This document shows, in pieces, positions 8,517-16,087 of a stretch of 64,000 nucleotides of DNA (within the stretch, counting starts at the first letter, position 1; each line of letters starts with the position of its first letter). This DNA is from Bacillota bacterium (GTDB lineage Bacteria; Bacillota; Clostridia; DSM-8532), in NCBI GenBank assembly GCA_023443745.1, contig JAEZTB010000020.1, forward strand, positions 47,529 to 111,528, written 5' to 3'. The position numbers were made by a program, and so were the translations under genes. A model generated the notes under the pieces. It was not told the origin of the DNA. It did not search any database and saw only the letters and a list, made by a program, of their open reading frames with translations.

Positions 8517-9227
8517 ATGCGGGAAAGTGATTTGTATTCACCTGTAAGGGATTGGCTCAAAGCACAAGGGTACTCGGTCAAGGCAGAGGTTAGAGGTGTG
8601 GACATTATGGCCGTAAAGGGTGAAACCACGTTAATGGTGGAACTCAAAAATACGCTGAATCTTGAAGTCATCCTTCAAGCAGTTGATCGGCAGCGTCTTT
8701 CAGATACAGTCTATATCGGGGTACCCAAAAAGGGCCGTCTTCTTTTCACCAAACGGTGGAAACTTCTGATACATCTCTTAAAAAGGCTTGAACTGGGGCT
8801 GCTTTTGGTTTCTCATAAGGGAGAGATATGCTTTGTGGAGGAAGTATTGGCACCCGTCCCCTTTGACCGTGTTCAAAGCCGTGCCAAAACAAAAAAAAAG
8901 CGTGAGAATGTACTTTTGGAATTTGATCAGCGCCATGGCGACTATAACATAGGTGGTGTCAACAAGGTCAAGATTCTGACGGTTTACAGGGAAAATGCCC
9001 TTACAATTGCTCATCTGCTCTCCATCCATGGACCTTTAAAGCCCAAGCAGCTCAGGAGCTTAGGGGCGGATAGTGTAAAAACCACTTCCATACTGAATCA
9101 AAATTTTTATGATTGGTTTATGCGTATAGAAAAAGGAGTTTATACCCTCAGTCCCAAAGGAGTAGAGGCCCTTAACGAATACAAGGATTTCGTTAATACA
9201 CTTAATCAAACAGGAGGCTTGTCATGA
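8517..9227 (+). CDS. DUF2161 PD-(D/E)XK nuclease-like protein
   Basis: Matches the DUF2161 family, predicted to adopt a PD-(D/E)XK phosphodiesterase fold. The visible core is E-x-RGVDIMAV followed by MVELKN, which gives the Asp and the E-x-K catalytic pair at about residues 28 and 44. The C-terminal 60 residues (TVYRENALTIAHLLSIHGPL, then GADSVKTTSILNQNFYDWF) look like a winged helix. The 236 residues match the family. The stop overlaps the next gene's ATG (ATGA at 9224-9227), so the two are coupled. The biological role is unknown. Confidence 0.75.
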   Translation: MRESDLYSPVRDWLKAQGYSVKAEVRGVDIMAVKGETTLMVELKNTLNLEVILQAVDRQRLSDTVYIGVPKKGRLLFTKRWKLLIHLLKRLELGLLLVSHKGEICFVEEVLAPVPFDRVQSRAKTKKKRENVLLEFDQRHGDYNIGGVNKVKILTVYRENALTIAHLLSIHGPLKPKQLRSLGADSVKTTSILNQNFYDWFMRIEKGVYTLSPKGVEALNEYKDFVNTLNQTGGLS

Positions 9228-9685
9228 GGCGAAAGGAAAAAGAAATTACAGATGCTCATATTATTTCAGAGATTCTAAACAAGGCAGAGACCGTTCATTT
9301 TGCCTTGGTGGATGATCATGAGCCCTATGCCGTAACCATGAATTATGGCTATAGAGATCATGCACTTTATCTTCATTGTGCACCGGAAGGGAGAAAAATT
9401 GACATTCTCAGGCGCAACAACCGGGTAGCTTTCACGGTGGAGACGGATGTGTCATTATTTTTGGGCAGTGAGGCATGCCAATGTACAACCATCTACAAAA
9501 GTGTTTTTGGAACAGGATTTGCAAGCTTTGTGGAGGATTTGGAAGGAAAAAAAGCAGCTCTTGATATCATAATGGAAAAGCATTCGGGGCCGGGTAATTA
9601 TACCTATCCCGAAGCCTTGTTGAAACGGACTGCCATCATTCGCGTCGATATTGACTTTTTAAGCGGGAAAAAATCAGGCTGTTAA
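9224..9685 (+). CDS. pyridoxamine-5'-phosphate-oxidase-like flavin protein (NimA type)
   Basis: Small split-barrel flavin-binding protein of the PNPOx-like/NimA-related group. The beginning VHFALVDDHEPYAVTMNYG, then LYLHCAPEGRKIDILRRNNR and the cysteine-containing strand after VSLFLGSEACQ are typical. At 153 residues it is close to the 5-nitroimidazole-reductase-like proteins of anaerobes. Substrate is unassigned, and true nitroimidazole resistance cannot be claimed. It starts inside the stop of the DUF2161 gene and is the last gene before a new promoter at 9693. Confidence 0.8.
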   Translation: MRRKEKEITDAHIISEILNKAETVHFALVDDHEPYAVTMNYGYRDHALYLHCAPEGRKIDILRRNNRVAFTVETDVSLFLGSEACQCTTIYKSVFGTGFASFVEDLEGKKAALDIIMEKHSGPGNYTYPEALLKRTAIIRVDIDFLSGKKSGC

Positions 9686-9692
9686 ATTTTCC

Positions 9693-9721
9693 TTGCCTAT
9701 AACGGCCATTCATAGTACAAT
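9693..9721 (+). promoter_or_regulatory. promoter for leader ORF and MFS exporter
   Basis: TTGCCT (9693-9698) and TACAAT (9716-9721) are 17 bp apart. Transcription would start near 9728, about 13 nt before the leader ORF's ribosome site, leaving a leader of about 265 nt before the exporter. Confidence 0.6.
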
Positions 9722-9751
9722 TATTTCTGATAAAGTAATTGGAGGATTGTT

Positions 9752-9856
9752 ATGGAAATCCGGCTTACGAAGAGCCTCTATTTGAATCAGATGCCCATAA
9801 CTCTGTCTGCTATCATACATGATATTCAGGCAAATTGGGGTCGTCTATCCAAATAG
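9752..9856 (+). CDS. 34-residue leader peptide ORF upstream of MFS exporter
   Basis: ATG 9752 has a clean GGAGG ribosome site at 9741-9745 and opens 34 codons (begins MEIRLTKSLYLNQMP, ends WGRLSK) to TAG 9854-9856. I recognise no protein family. It lies between a well-spaced promoter and two successive intrinsic terminators ahead of a drug-exporter-like gene. Codons 25-28 (9824-9833) are complementary to the 3' arm of the first terminator. This layout is that of a ribosome-sensing attenuator leader. It could instead be an unrelated small protein or a remnant. Confidence 0.55.
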   Translation: MEIRLTKSLYLNQMPITLSAIIHDIQANWGRLSK

Positions 9857-9891
9857 ATGGTAAAATATGTAAGCTATGAGCAATATGATAT

Positions 9892-9920
9892 AACTCAGGC
9901 AGCTTGCCTGAGTTTTTTTA
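9892..9920 (+). terminator. first leader terminator
   Basis: AACTCAGGC (9892-9900) pairs with GCCTGAGTT (9906-9914) around AGCTT, followed by TTTTTT. It precedes the MFS gene by about 75 nt and follows the leader ORF by 35 nt. Confidence 0.85.
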
Positions 9921-9924
9921 ATTA

Positions 9925-9957
9925 AAAGGCTTGAGTAGGTTACTCAGGCTTTTTTTG
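9925..9957 (+). terminator. second leader terminator
   Basis: AGGCTTGAGTA pairs with TACTCAGGCTT (two G-U pairs, loop GGT), followed by TTTTTTG. Its 3' arm repeats the CTCAGGC module of the first terminator. A further small hairpin, GCTTTGC-GAG-GCAAAGC, follows at about 9959-9975 next to the MFS ribosome site. Confidence 0.75.
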
Positions 9958-9993
9958 TGCTTTGCGAGGCAAAGCGTGTAGAGAGGTAATAAA

Positions 9994-11202
9994 ATGAATA
10001 GAATTTTTAAAAATATTAAAAAAGAATACATCTTCCAATTTGTCCGTAATACATCCTTATCCGAGGCCATATGGGTGCTTTTTCTGGCATTCAGAGGCAT
10101 GAGTCTTATTGAAATAGGACTTCTGGAATCCATCTTTCACATGACCGGTATGTTCATGGAAATTCCCACCGGCTTTATCGCTGATCGTTATGGCCGCAAG
10201 GTTTCCCGTATTATTGGTCGTTTTCTCGCATTCATAAGCTGTTTGCTCATGATTAGCTCTCAGAGTTTTTGGGGCTTTGCCGGCAGCTTTATACTATCTG
10301 CGTTATCTTTTAATCTTGAATCGGGAGCAGGTGATGCACTGGTTTATGACAGCCTGGCACAATGCGATAAAGAAGATGAATACATGAAGGTGAGAGGCAG
10401 AATTGAAATTTGTTACCAATTAGCTCACATGGTCTCACTATTGGTGGGAGGTGCCGTGGCAACCATCAGTTATTATTTAGCTTATGCCATAACAGCGCTC
10501 ATTCATCTCTTTGCCCTTGGTATTTCTTTGACCTTTGAGGAACCTCAGATAACCGTTAACCAAAAGGATATCTCCATATTCAAACACATGGGCCAATCTC
10601 TGAAAGCTGTATGGAATTATAGGATAATACTGCCGTACATCCTCCATATTGAGGTTTTTTCCCTCTTTTACACAACCCTGCATTTCTATTTTCAGAGTTT
10701 TATGAAGTCGGAGGGTTATAAAGAATATCAAATAGGCATATTGCTGGCAGTAACATCCCTATTTGGAATGCTGACTGCAACGGTGGCTTATAAAGCTGAG
10801 AGACGACTGGGAGAAAAGGGGGTCATTATCCTTACAGGCGTGCTTCCTGGTTTTTTGTTCCTGATGATTGCGGTGACAAAGGCTGAGCCTGTTGCCCGTA
10901 TCCTCATTTCGGCTTTGGAAGGCTTTATGTTTGTGGTTTTCGGGGACTATATCAACAAACGTATCCTGTCGGAGCACCGAGCGACTTTGCTTTCATTTCA
11001 ATCCATGGTCTTCAGTGTCATGATGATTGTGTTCTTTCCGATTATAGGAGCAATATCGGAGCACTATGGCTTTAAGACGGCCTTTGGGTTAATTGCAGCA
11101 CTGTCTCTTGTAACAGGTATCATGACAACGGCTTTCCTCTTAAAAAACATTAAAAAGAATGCTATGCTTGAAGATGAAGTTATTAAGCAGGAGAATCTAT
11201 GA
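9994..11202 (+). CDS. MFS transporter, probable drug exporter
   Basis: Major facilitator superfamily permease with 402 residues and about 12 predicted membrane segments. The loop 2-3 signature reads GFIADRYGRK, matching MFS motif A (G-x3-D-R-x-G-R-K). The subfamily is the group of clostridial MFS proteins related to multidrug exporters; the exact substrate is unreadable. ATG 9994 has an AGAGAGG ribosome site. It is preceded by a leader ORF and two terminators that probably make its expression conditional. The stop overlaps the sfsA start (ATGA at 11199), so sfsA is co-translated. Confidence 0.85.
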   Translation: MNRIFKNIKKEYIFQFVRNTSLSEAIWVLFLAFRGMSLIEIGLLESIFHMTGMFMEIPTGFIADRYGRKVSRIIGRFLAFISCLLMISSQSFWGFAGSFILSALSFNLESGAGDALVYDSLAQCDKEDEYMKVRGRIEICYQLAHMVSLLVGGAVATISYYLAYAITALIHLFALGISLTFEEPQITVNQKDISIFKHMGQSLKAVWNYRIILPYILHIEVFSLFYTTLHFYFQSFMKSEGYKEYQIGILLAVTSLFGMLTATVAYKAERRLGEKGVIILTGVLPGFLFLMIAVTKAEPVARILISALEGFMFVVFGDYINKRILSEHRATLLSFQSMVFSVMMIVFFPIIGAISEHYGFKTAFGLIAALSLVTGIMTTAFLLKNIKKNAMLEDEVIKQENL

Positions 11203-11894
11203 AATATCAACACATTAAAAAAGCACAGTTTTTATATCGCCCAAACAGATTTATTGCACATTGTGAACTGGAGGGAAAAGAGGTTGTTTCTCACGTCCGG
11301 AATACGGGCAGATGCAGGGAGCTTCTCATTCCAGGGGTTACCGTTTACCTGGAGGCTTCAAAGGATCAAAAAAGAAAAACGGGTTATTCGCTAATTACGG
11401 TTGAGAAGGGGAATCGGCTTGTAAACATGGACAGCACAGCACCTAACAGGGTAATGAAGGAGGCACTGGAAAGTGGACGATGCCATCTTCCAGGCCTGGG
11501 CAAGCTGACTTTAGTGAAGCCAGAGGCCCGATATGCCGATTCGCGTTTTGACTTCTACCTTGAAGCAGGAGAGCAAAAGGCTTATGTGGAGGTTAAAGGG
11601 GTCACATTAGAAGAGGAAGGTGTGGCGCTTTTTCCCGATGCCCCTACCGAACGGGGGGTACGGCATATGGAGGAGCTTATCAAAGCCAGGAATGAAGGTT
11701 TTGGGGCTTATCTTGTATTCATCGTACAGATGAAAGGCGTCGCATTCTTTTCACCTCACACCCGTATGCACCCCCAATTCGGTGCCGTACTTAAAAAAGC
11801 TCATGAGCAGGGGGTACACGTTCTATGCTATGACTGCGAGGTAAAGGAGGATTCACTGACCTTTGGCGATCCTGTGCCGGTTGTATTGGGTTAA
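11199..11894 (+). CDS. sfsA: SfsA-family DNA/RNA nuclease-like protein
   Basis: SfsA (sugar fermentation stimulation protein A). The fold combines an N-terminal OB-like domain with a PD-(D/E)XK nuclease core. Diagnostic segments are HVRNTGRCRELLIPG near residue 33 and DSRFDFYLE ... AYVEVKGVTL near residue 110-130, the latter carrying the acidic D and E-x-K residues. The 231 residues are normal. It overlaps the MFS stop by 4 nt. The cellular role is poorly defined despite the historical name. Confidence 0.95.
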   Translation: MKYQHIKKAQFLYRPNRFIAHCELEGKEVVSHVRNTGRCRELLIPGVTVYLEASKDQKRKTGYSLITVEKGNRLVNMDSTAPNRVMKEALESGRCHLPGLGKLTLVKPEARYADSRFDFYLEAGEQKAYVEVKGVTLEEEGVALFPDAPTERGVRHMEELIKARNEGFGAYLVFIVQMKGVAFFSPHTRMHPQFGAVLKKAHEQGVHVLCYDCEVKEDSLTFGDPVPVVLG

Positions 11895-11902
11895 GGTTGA
11901 CC

Positions 11903-11931
11903 TTGACATACTGACTGAGAATGGTTAGAAT
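11903..11931 (+). promoter_or_regulatory. promoter of the thiamine operon (TTGACA / TAGAAT)
   Basis: TTGACA 11903-11908 and TAGAAT 11926-11931 with a 17-bp spacer. The TPP aptamer starts about 20 nt downstream. Confidence 0.75.
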
Positions 11932-11950
11932 TGACTCAAGACAACAAAAT

Positions 11951-12043
11951 AAGCATGTGGGAGCCGGTAAACCGGCTGAGAGGGAATTTTGAGTTCCGAC
12001 CATTTGGAACCTGATCTGGTTAGCACCAGCGTAGGGAATGCGC
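11951..12043 (+). ncRNA. TPP (THI-box) riboswitch aptamer
   Basis: Contains both conserved halves of the THI element: CTGAGAGGGA near 11977, and ACCTGATCTGGTTAGCACC followed by AGCGTAGGGAATGC (12009-12042). The P1 stem can form between GCAT (11953-11956) and ATGC (12038-12041). An intrinsic terminator lies just downstream, so thiamine pyrophosphate would turn the operon off by premature termination. Confidence 0.95.
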
Positions 12044-12059
12044 AACGTAGAACGACTTG

Positions 12060-12087
12060 AAGCCGCCTGTGTTGGGCGGCTTTTTTG
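12060..12087 (+). terminator. riboswitch expression-platform terminator
   Basis: AAGCCGCC (12060-12067) pairs with GGCGGCTT (12075-12082), followed by TTTTTG. It sits between the TPP aptamer and the first structural gene. Confidence 0.88.
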
Positions 12088-12162
12088 TATATTTAAAGTC
12101 GAGGCTTGTGTCGCGTTGTTTGGTTATCTCTCAGAGCCACAAAATGATTGGAGGAAAACAAA

Positions 12163-12459
12163 ATGGCTAAAATTAATGTCAGCCTGCAGGTCATACCCAA
12201 TGTATCGCCTGAACGTGTCTATCCGGTGGTAGACAAGGTTATCGCTATGATCGACGCAAGCGGGGTAAACTATGAGGTGGGCCCCATGGAGACAACGATG
12301 GAGGGTGAATTGGACGAGCTCCTGGAAATCGTTAAAAAGGCCCAGAGCATTTGTATTGAAGAGGGTGCAAAGCGTGTTATGTCCGTGATTAAGATTGATT
12401 ACAGGCCGGAGGGTATTACCATCGATGAAAAAATCGGCAAGTACCGGACAAAAGAATAG
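12163..12459 (+). CDS. MTH1187/YkoF-type thiamine-binding protein
   Basis: Thiamine_BP/DUF77-family protein (ferredoxin-like fold, PF01910) expected to bind thiamine or its pyrimidine precursor in the cytoplasm. The core reads VSLQVIPNVSPERVYPVVDK and VNYEVGPMETTMEGELDELL, characteristic of the family. ATG 12163 follows GGAGG (12150-12154); a TTG at 12148 overlaps that site and is rejected. At 98 residues it is a single domain, whereas YkoF has two. It is the first gene behind the TPP riboswitch, which supports the thiamine assignment. Confidence 0.85.
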   Translation: MAKINVSLQVIPNVSPERVYPVVDKVIAMIDASGVNYEVGPMETTMEGELDELLEIVKKAQSICIEEGAKRVMSVIKIDYRPEGITIDEKIGKYRTKE

Positions 12460-13222
12460 AAAGAGCCTGGGGAAATTCGATGGGCTTCCGCTTATTGTCA
12501 TACTTGTGCTTGTACTTTTCTGGCAGCTTGCCGCGACCCTGGGTGAAGTAGCCCCGTATATTCTACCAACGCCGGTTATGATAATAAAAGCCCTTTATCA
12601 GGAGCGGACTTTACTTTTTTCACATGCCCTTGTCACCCTTGGTGAAGCCTTGGCCGGATTTGGACTGTCTGTACTGGGGGGGCTGCTGCTTGGAATGCTG
12701 ATGGGCTTTTATAGCTCGTTAAGAAGAGCACTATATCCCTTGTTCGTCATCTCGCAGACCGTTCCGCTGGTTATATTGACCCCGCTCTTTGCCATATGGT
12801 TTGGCTTTGGGCTTTTACCCAAGATATTGATTGTTATGCTGGTCTGTTTTTTCCCGATAGCTGTAACCTTTACGCAAGGTCTATTACAAGCTGATGAGGA
12901 CATGGATGCGCTTTTGCAGGTTATGGGTGCAAGCCGGTGGAAGAGCTTTATATTGGTCAGAGTCCCCCAAGCACTGCCTGGATTGTTTTCAGGGCTTAAA
13001 ATAGCAGCTACCTATAGCATCATGGGAGCCGTCATCTCAGAGTGGGTTGGCGCTCAAAAGGGCCTGGGAATATTTATGACCCGTGCCATGACTACTTTTA
13101 AAACCGCAGCTCTCTTTGCTGATGTTTTGGTTATAGTGGTATTAAGCCTTGGCCTTTATAAGCTAATTGAAGTCATTGAGAAAAAACTGACAGTAAATAT
13201 GAATTATCAAAAAGAAAGGTGA
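12425..13222 (+). CDS. thiX: ABC transporter permease, thiamine-precursor uptake (ThiX type)
   Basis: Membrane subunit of the ThiXYZ-type importer for pyrimidine thiamine precursors. It has about six hydrophobic segments and the permease signature region (DALLQVMGASRWKSFILVRV) that contacts the ATPase. The ATG at 12425 lies 35 bp inside the preceding gene and has GGAGGG 11 nt upstream. An in-frame TTG at 12395 would deepen the overlap and is less likely. Similar permeases (SsuC, TauC) serve sulfonates, so the thiamine role rests on the riboswitch and the neighbours. Confidence 0.85.
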   Translation: MKKSASTGQKNRKSLGKFDGLPLIVILVLVLFWQLAATLGEVAPYILPTPVMIIKALYQERTLLFSHALVTLGEALAGFGLSVLGGLLLGMLMGFYSSLRRALYPLFVISQTVPLVILTPLFAIWFGFGLLPKILIVMLVCFFPIAVTFTQGLLQADEDMDALLQVMGASRWKSFILVRVPQALPGLFSGLKIAATYSIMGAVISEWVGAQKGLGIFMTRAMTTFKTAALFADVLVIVVLSLGLYKLIEVIEKKLTVNMNYQKER

Positions 13223-13227
13223 AAACA

Positions 13228-14241
13228 ATGAACCGTTTTAATAAGATAAAAAAATCAATACTCGTACTTTTAGCAGGGATTCTGCTTGTTTCATCTGCAG
13301 CCTGTACATCCCGGCCACAACAACAACCGCAGCCGGAGTCTCTAAAAAAGGTGACTTTTGTTTTGGATTGGACCCCGAACACCAACCATACCGGTATATA
13401 TGTAGCCAAGAACAAGGGCTTTTTTCAGGAACAGGGCCTGGAGGTTGAGATCATTCAGCCCTCGGAAGGGTCCAGTGATTCCATTGTTGCCTCGGGTTCT
13501 GCGCAATTCGGTATCAGCTATCAGGAAGGTGTAACCTTTGCCCGTGCTGAAGGTGTGCCACTTATATCTCTTGCTGCCGTCATCCAGCATAATACCTCGG
13601 GGTTTGCATCTCTAAAGGATAAGAACATTCTTTCTCCCAAAGACTTTGAAGGCAAGATTTATGGAGGTTGGGGATCAGCTATTGAAGAGGCCACTATCAA
13701 ATATCTCATGGATCAGGCCGGCGCAGACTTCTCCAAGGTCAAGATTATGACTACCGGTGATGCGGACTTCTTCCAGGCCAGTGCCAGCGGTCAGATCGAT
13801 TTTGCCTGGATTTTTGAGGGCTGGGCAGGAATTGAAGCCAAGCAAAAAGGGATGGATCTAAATTATATTGACCTGGGCAAGGAAGCCGCAGTATTTGATT
13901 TCTATACGCCAGTTATTATAACTAATGAAACCATCTTGAAGGATGATGAAAAGCTTGTGGAAGCCTTCATTAAGGGGGCGAAGAAGGGTTATGAATATGC
14001 TATTGAAAATCCTGAGGAGGCCGCGGATATCTTAATTCTTGAAGTTCCTGAAATCAATCAGGAGCTGGTTAAGGAGAGTCAGAAATTTTTATCAGAAAGA
14101 TATCAGGCTGACGCAGAATATTGGGGGCTGCAAAAAGAAGAGGTTTGGCAGCATTACACAGATTGGTTATCTGAAAACGGCTTTATTAAAGAGAGCATTG
14201 ATGTGACAAAAGCGTATACCAACAGATTTGTAGAAAAATAG
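13228..14241 (+). CDS. thiY: thiamine-precursor substrate-binding lipoprotein (ThiY type)
   Basis: NMT1/THI5-like periplasmic-type binding protein. The signal peptide ends in the lipobox SSAAC with the lipidated Cys at residue 26. The mature start KKVTFVLDWTPNTNHTGIYV is the hallmark of HMP/ThiY proteins. Other signatures are KGFFQEQGLEVEII and SGQIDFAWIFEGWAG. In Bacillus the ligand is formylaminopyrimidine from degraded thiamine. I chose ATG 13228, eight nt after AAGAAAGG; GTG 13219 overlaps that site. It lies in an operon with the permease and ATPase. Confidence 0.92.
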   Translation: MNRFNKIKKSILVLLAGILLVSSAACTSRPQQQPQPESLKKVTFVLDWTPNTNHTGIYVAKNKGFFQEQGLEVEIIQPSEGSSDSIVASGSAQFGISYQEGVTFARAEGVPLISLAAVIQHNTSGFASLKDKNILSPKDFEGKIYGGWGSAIEEATIKYLMDQAGADFSKVKIMTTGDADFFQASASGQIDFAWIFEGWAGIEAKQKGMDLNYIDLGKEAAVFDFYTPVIITNETILKDDEKLVEAFIKGAKKGYEYAIENPEEAADILILEVPEINQELVKESQKFLSERYQADAEYWGLQKEEVWQHYTDWLSENGFIKESIDVTKAYTNRFVEK

Positions 14242-14247
14242 GATAGC

Positions 14248-15024
14248 ATGAAAAAATATATTGAGATTCAACAGCTAAATAAAGTATTCGCCAGTCCGAA
14301 GGCAACGCCCGAACAAGAAAACGGCCTCCAGGTGCTGTCCGATGTCTCTTTTTCAGTGGAAGAAAACGAGTTTGTTACACTTCTGGGGCCCAGCGGATGT
14401 GGGAAAAGCACGCTTCTGAAGCTAGTCGCAGGGCTTGATGAAGGTTATGAGGGTAAAATGACGCTGGGGGGCAAAGATCCTAAAAATGGCCGGGTGCCTG
14501 TCTGCTATATGCTGCAGAAGGATTGTCTGATGCCCTGGCGAACCATGGTCTCCAATATCCTTTTACCCATCGAAATCAAAAAAGGGGATCTTAAAAAAGC
14601 TCTGACAGACATCAAGCCGCTTTTGTCCGAGTTTGGGTTATCCGGCTTCGAAAACTACAAGCCACAGCAGCTTTCAGGTGGAATGCGACAGAGGGCGGCC
14701 TTGCTTAGGACATACCTGATGGAAGGAGATATTATGCTCCTGGATGAGCCCTTTGGCGCTTTGGATGAAATAACGCGCATACAGATGCAGGATTGGCTCA
14801 TCGCTGTCTGGGAACGGCATCGTAAGACAGTTCTTTTTGTCACCCATGATCTGGATGAGGCGGTCTATTTATCGGATCGTGTTTTAGTCATGAGTAACAG
14901 GCCCGGAACCATCACCGGAGAAATACCCATCGCATTTGACAGGCCCCGAAACCGTGAAATGCTTTTTAACCCACAATTTCTTGAGTATAAGAAAAGAATT
15001 CTGGAATTACTGTCCAAGGGTTAA
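14248..15024 (+). CDS. thiZ: ABC transporter ATPase, thiamine-precursor uptake (ThiZ type)
   Basis: Nucleotide-binding subunit of the importer. Walker A reads GPSGCGKST near residue 50, the signature is LSGGMRQRAALLR, Walker B is IMLLDEPFGALDE, and the switch His is in FVTHDLDEA. The 258 residues are normal for the SsuB/TauB/ThiZ group. It starts 6 nt after thiY and ends the operon at a weak hairpin. Confidence 0.92.
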   Translation: MKKYIEIQQLNKVFASPKATPEQENGLQVLSDVSFSVEENEFVTLLGPSGCGKSTLLKLVAGLDEGYEGKMTLGGKDPKNGRVPVCYMLQKDCLMPWRTMVSNILLPIEIKKGDLKKALTDIKPLLSEFGLSGFENYKPQQLSGGMRQRAALLRTYLMEGDIMLLDEPFGALDEITRIQMQDWLIAVWERHRKTVLFVTHDLDEAVYLSDRVLVMSNRPGTITGEIPIAFDRPRNREMLFNPQFLEYKKRILELLSKG

Positions 15025-15026
15025 AA

Positions 15027-15052
15027 GAAGGCTGCACCTTCCGTCTTTTTTA
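15027..15052 (+). terminator. weak terminator after thiZ
   Basis: GAAGG (15027-15031) pairs with CCTTC (15037-15041), then CGTCTTTTTT. The stem is short but the T-run is good. Confidence 0.5.
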
Positions 15053-15114
15053 CATAATAGCGTTAATAGTGTATAATTATATAAAAGAAGTATAATGAAG
15101 ATGGGGTGAAAAAT

Positions 15115-15837
15115 ATGAATTACAGCGATCATGGCAATTATGGTCCGAGAACCTTTGAAGAGGAGTATGCTACGATTAAGGGCATGAACGCTTTTATATC
15201 CAAGGTTTTTGGTTGGATGTTTATTGGTCTTCTGCTATCGGCAGGAATTGCCTATTATGTAGCCAGCAATCCAAACTTGATTTATACCATCGTGACGAAC
15301 CCGGTTTTGCTTATTGGACTGATGATTGGTGAGCTTGTTCTGGTATCCGTTCTTTCGGCTCGCATCACGCGAATCAAATATGGGACGGCAGTGGGAATGT
15401 TTTTGTTTTATGCGGCATTGAACGGTATAACCCTCTCGACTATTTTCCTGGCTTATACCGGTGAATCCATTGTCAACGCCTTTGCTATTACTGCTGTTAC
15501 CTTTGGGGTCATGTGCGTGTATGGCTATGTGACCAAATCCGACTTAACCCGTTTTAGAAGTATTCTGTTTATGGGGCTTATCGGGCTTTTGGTGCTTTCA
15601 GTCATCAACCTGTTTTTGAGAAGCAGCGGCATGGAATGGTTCATCAGCCTTCTGGGGCTCTTTGTATTCCTTGGCCTTACAGCCTATGATATGCAGAAGC
15701 TCAAGGGCTATTACTTTGGAACTGAGGGCAATGAGGCCATACGGGGTAACCTAGGCATCATTGGCGCATTAAGTCTGTATCTGGACTTTATCAATCTGTT
15801 CCTGATCTTCCTGAGACTGTTCGGGAGAAGGGACTAA
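15115..15837 (+). CDS. Bax inhibitor-1/YccA-family membrane protein
   Basis: BI-1 family integral membrane protein with seven hydrophobic segments. The family N-terminal half starts NAFISKVFGWMFIGLLLSAG, and the C-terminal signature is GLTAYDMQKLK with the conserved Asp of the pH-sensing pair. Bacterial homologues are calcium-leak channels. I chose ATG 15115, eight nt after GATGGGG; the upstream GTG 15106 overlaps that site. TATAAT-like -10 sequences lie at about 15071 and 15091. It is monocistronic, flanked by terminators. Confidence 0.9.
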   Translation: MNYSDHGNYGPRTFEEEYATIKGMNAFISKVFGWMFIGLLLSAGIAYYVASNPNLIYTIVTNPVLLIGLMIGELVLVSVLSARITRIKYGTAVGMFLFYAALNGITLSTIFLAYTGESIVNAFAITAVTFGVMCVYGYVTKSDLTRFRSILFMGLIGLLVLSVINLFLRSSGMEWFISLLGLFVFLGLTAYDMQKLKGYYFGTEGNEAIRGNLGIIGALSLYLDFINLFLIFLRLFGRRD

Positions 15838-15855
15838 AAGACTTTTCACGTTAGC

Positions 15856-15888
15856 AAAAAGCTGCGGATAAAAACCGCAGCTTTTTTT
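15856..15888 (+). terminator. strong terminator after BI-1 gene
   Basis: AAAAAGCTGCGG pairs with CCGCAGCTTTTT, followed by further T residues. Confidence 0.9.
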
Positions 15889-15918
15889 ATGGGGACATAT
15901 AAGCCTGCAGCCGGATTA

Positions 15919-15946
15919 TTGTTTAGCCCGTGATTTATGCTATAAT
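15919..15946 (+). promoter_or_regulatory. promoter of the YesN/YesM operon
   Basis: TTGTTT (15919-15924) and TATAAT (15941-15946) with 16 bp between. It lies about 140 bp before the regulator gene and leaves a structured leader. Confidence 0.5.
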
Positions 15947-15980
15947 ATGTCTATCTTCCATAATAAACGTAGAGCATCAG

Positions 15981-16035
15981 CCTTCCTCGTGTACCGATTG
16001 ATTCATGTCGGGGGTGCACCCGACTGCAACGAAGG
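15981..16035 (+). other. structured leader RNA element before yesN
   Basis: A perfect hairpin, GTCGGG (16007-16012) / CCCGAC (16019-16024), is enclosed by a possible outer stem between CCTTCCTCGT (about 15981) and ACGAAGG (about 16029). No T-tract follows. It may be a 5' UTR regulatory or stability structure; I cannot match it to a known riboswitch. Confidence 0.35.
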
Positions 16036-16087
16036 AACAGTATAATCTCCATTATATGTCCAGCAATAAAATTTGGAGGGCTGAAAT

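Noticed and set aside
3973..12113. GTCGAGGCTTGTG shared between about 3973 (before the M16 gene) and about 12098 (before the thiamine gene)
   Set aside because: A 13-nt match between two sites is expected by chance several times in 64 kb; no further copies or structure were noticed.
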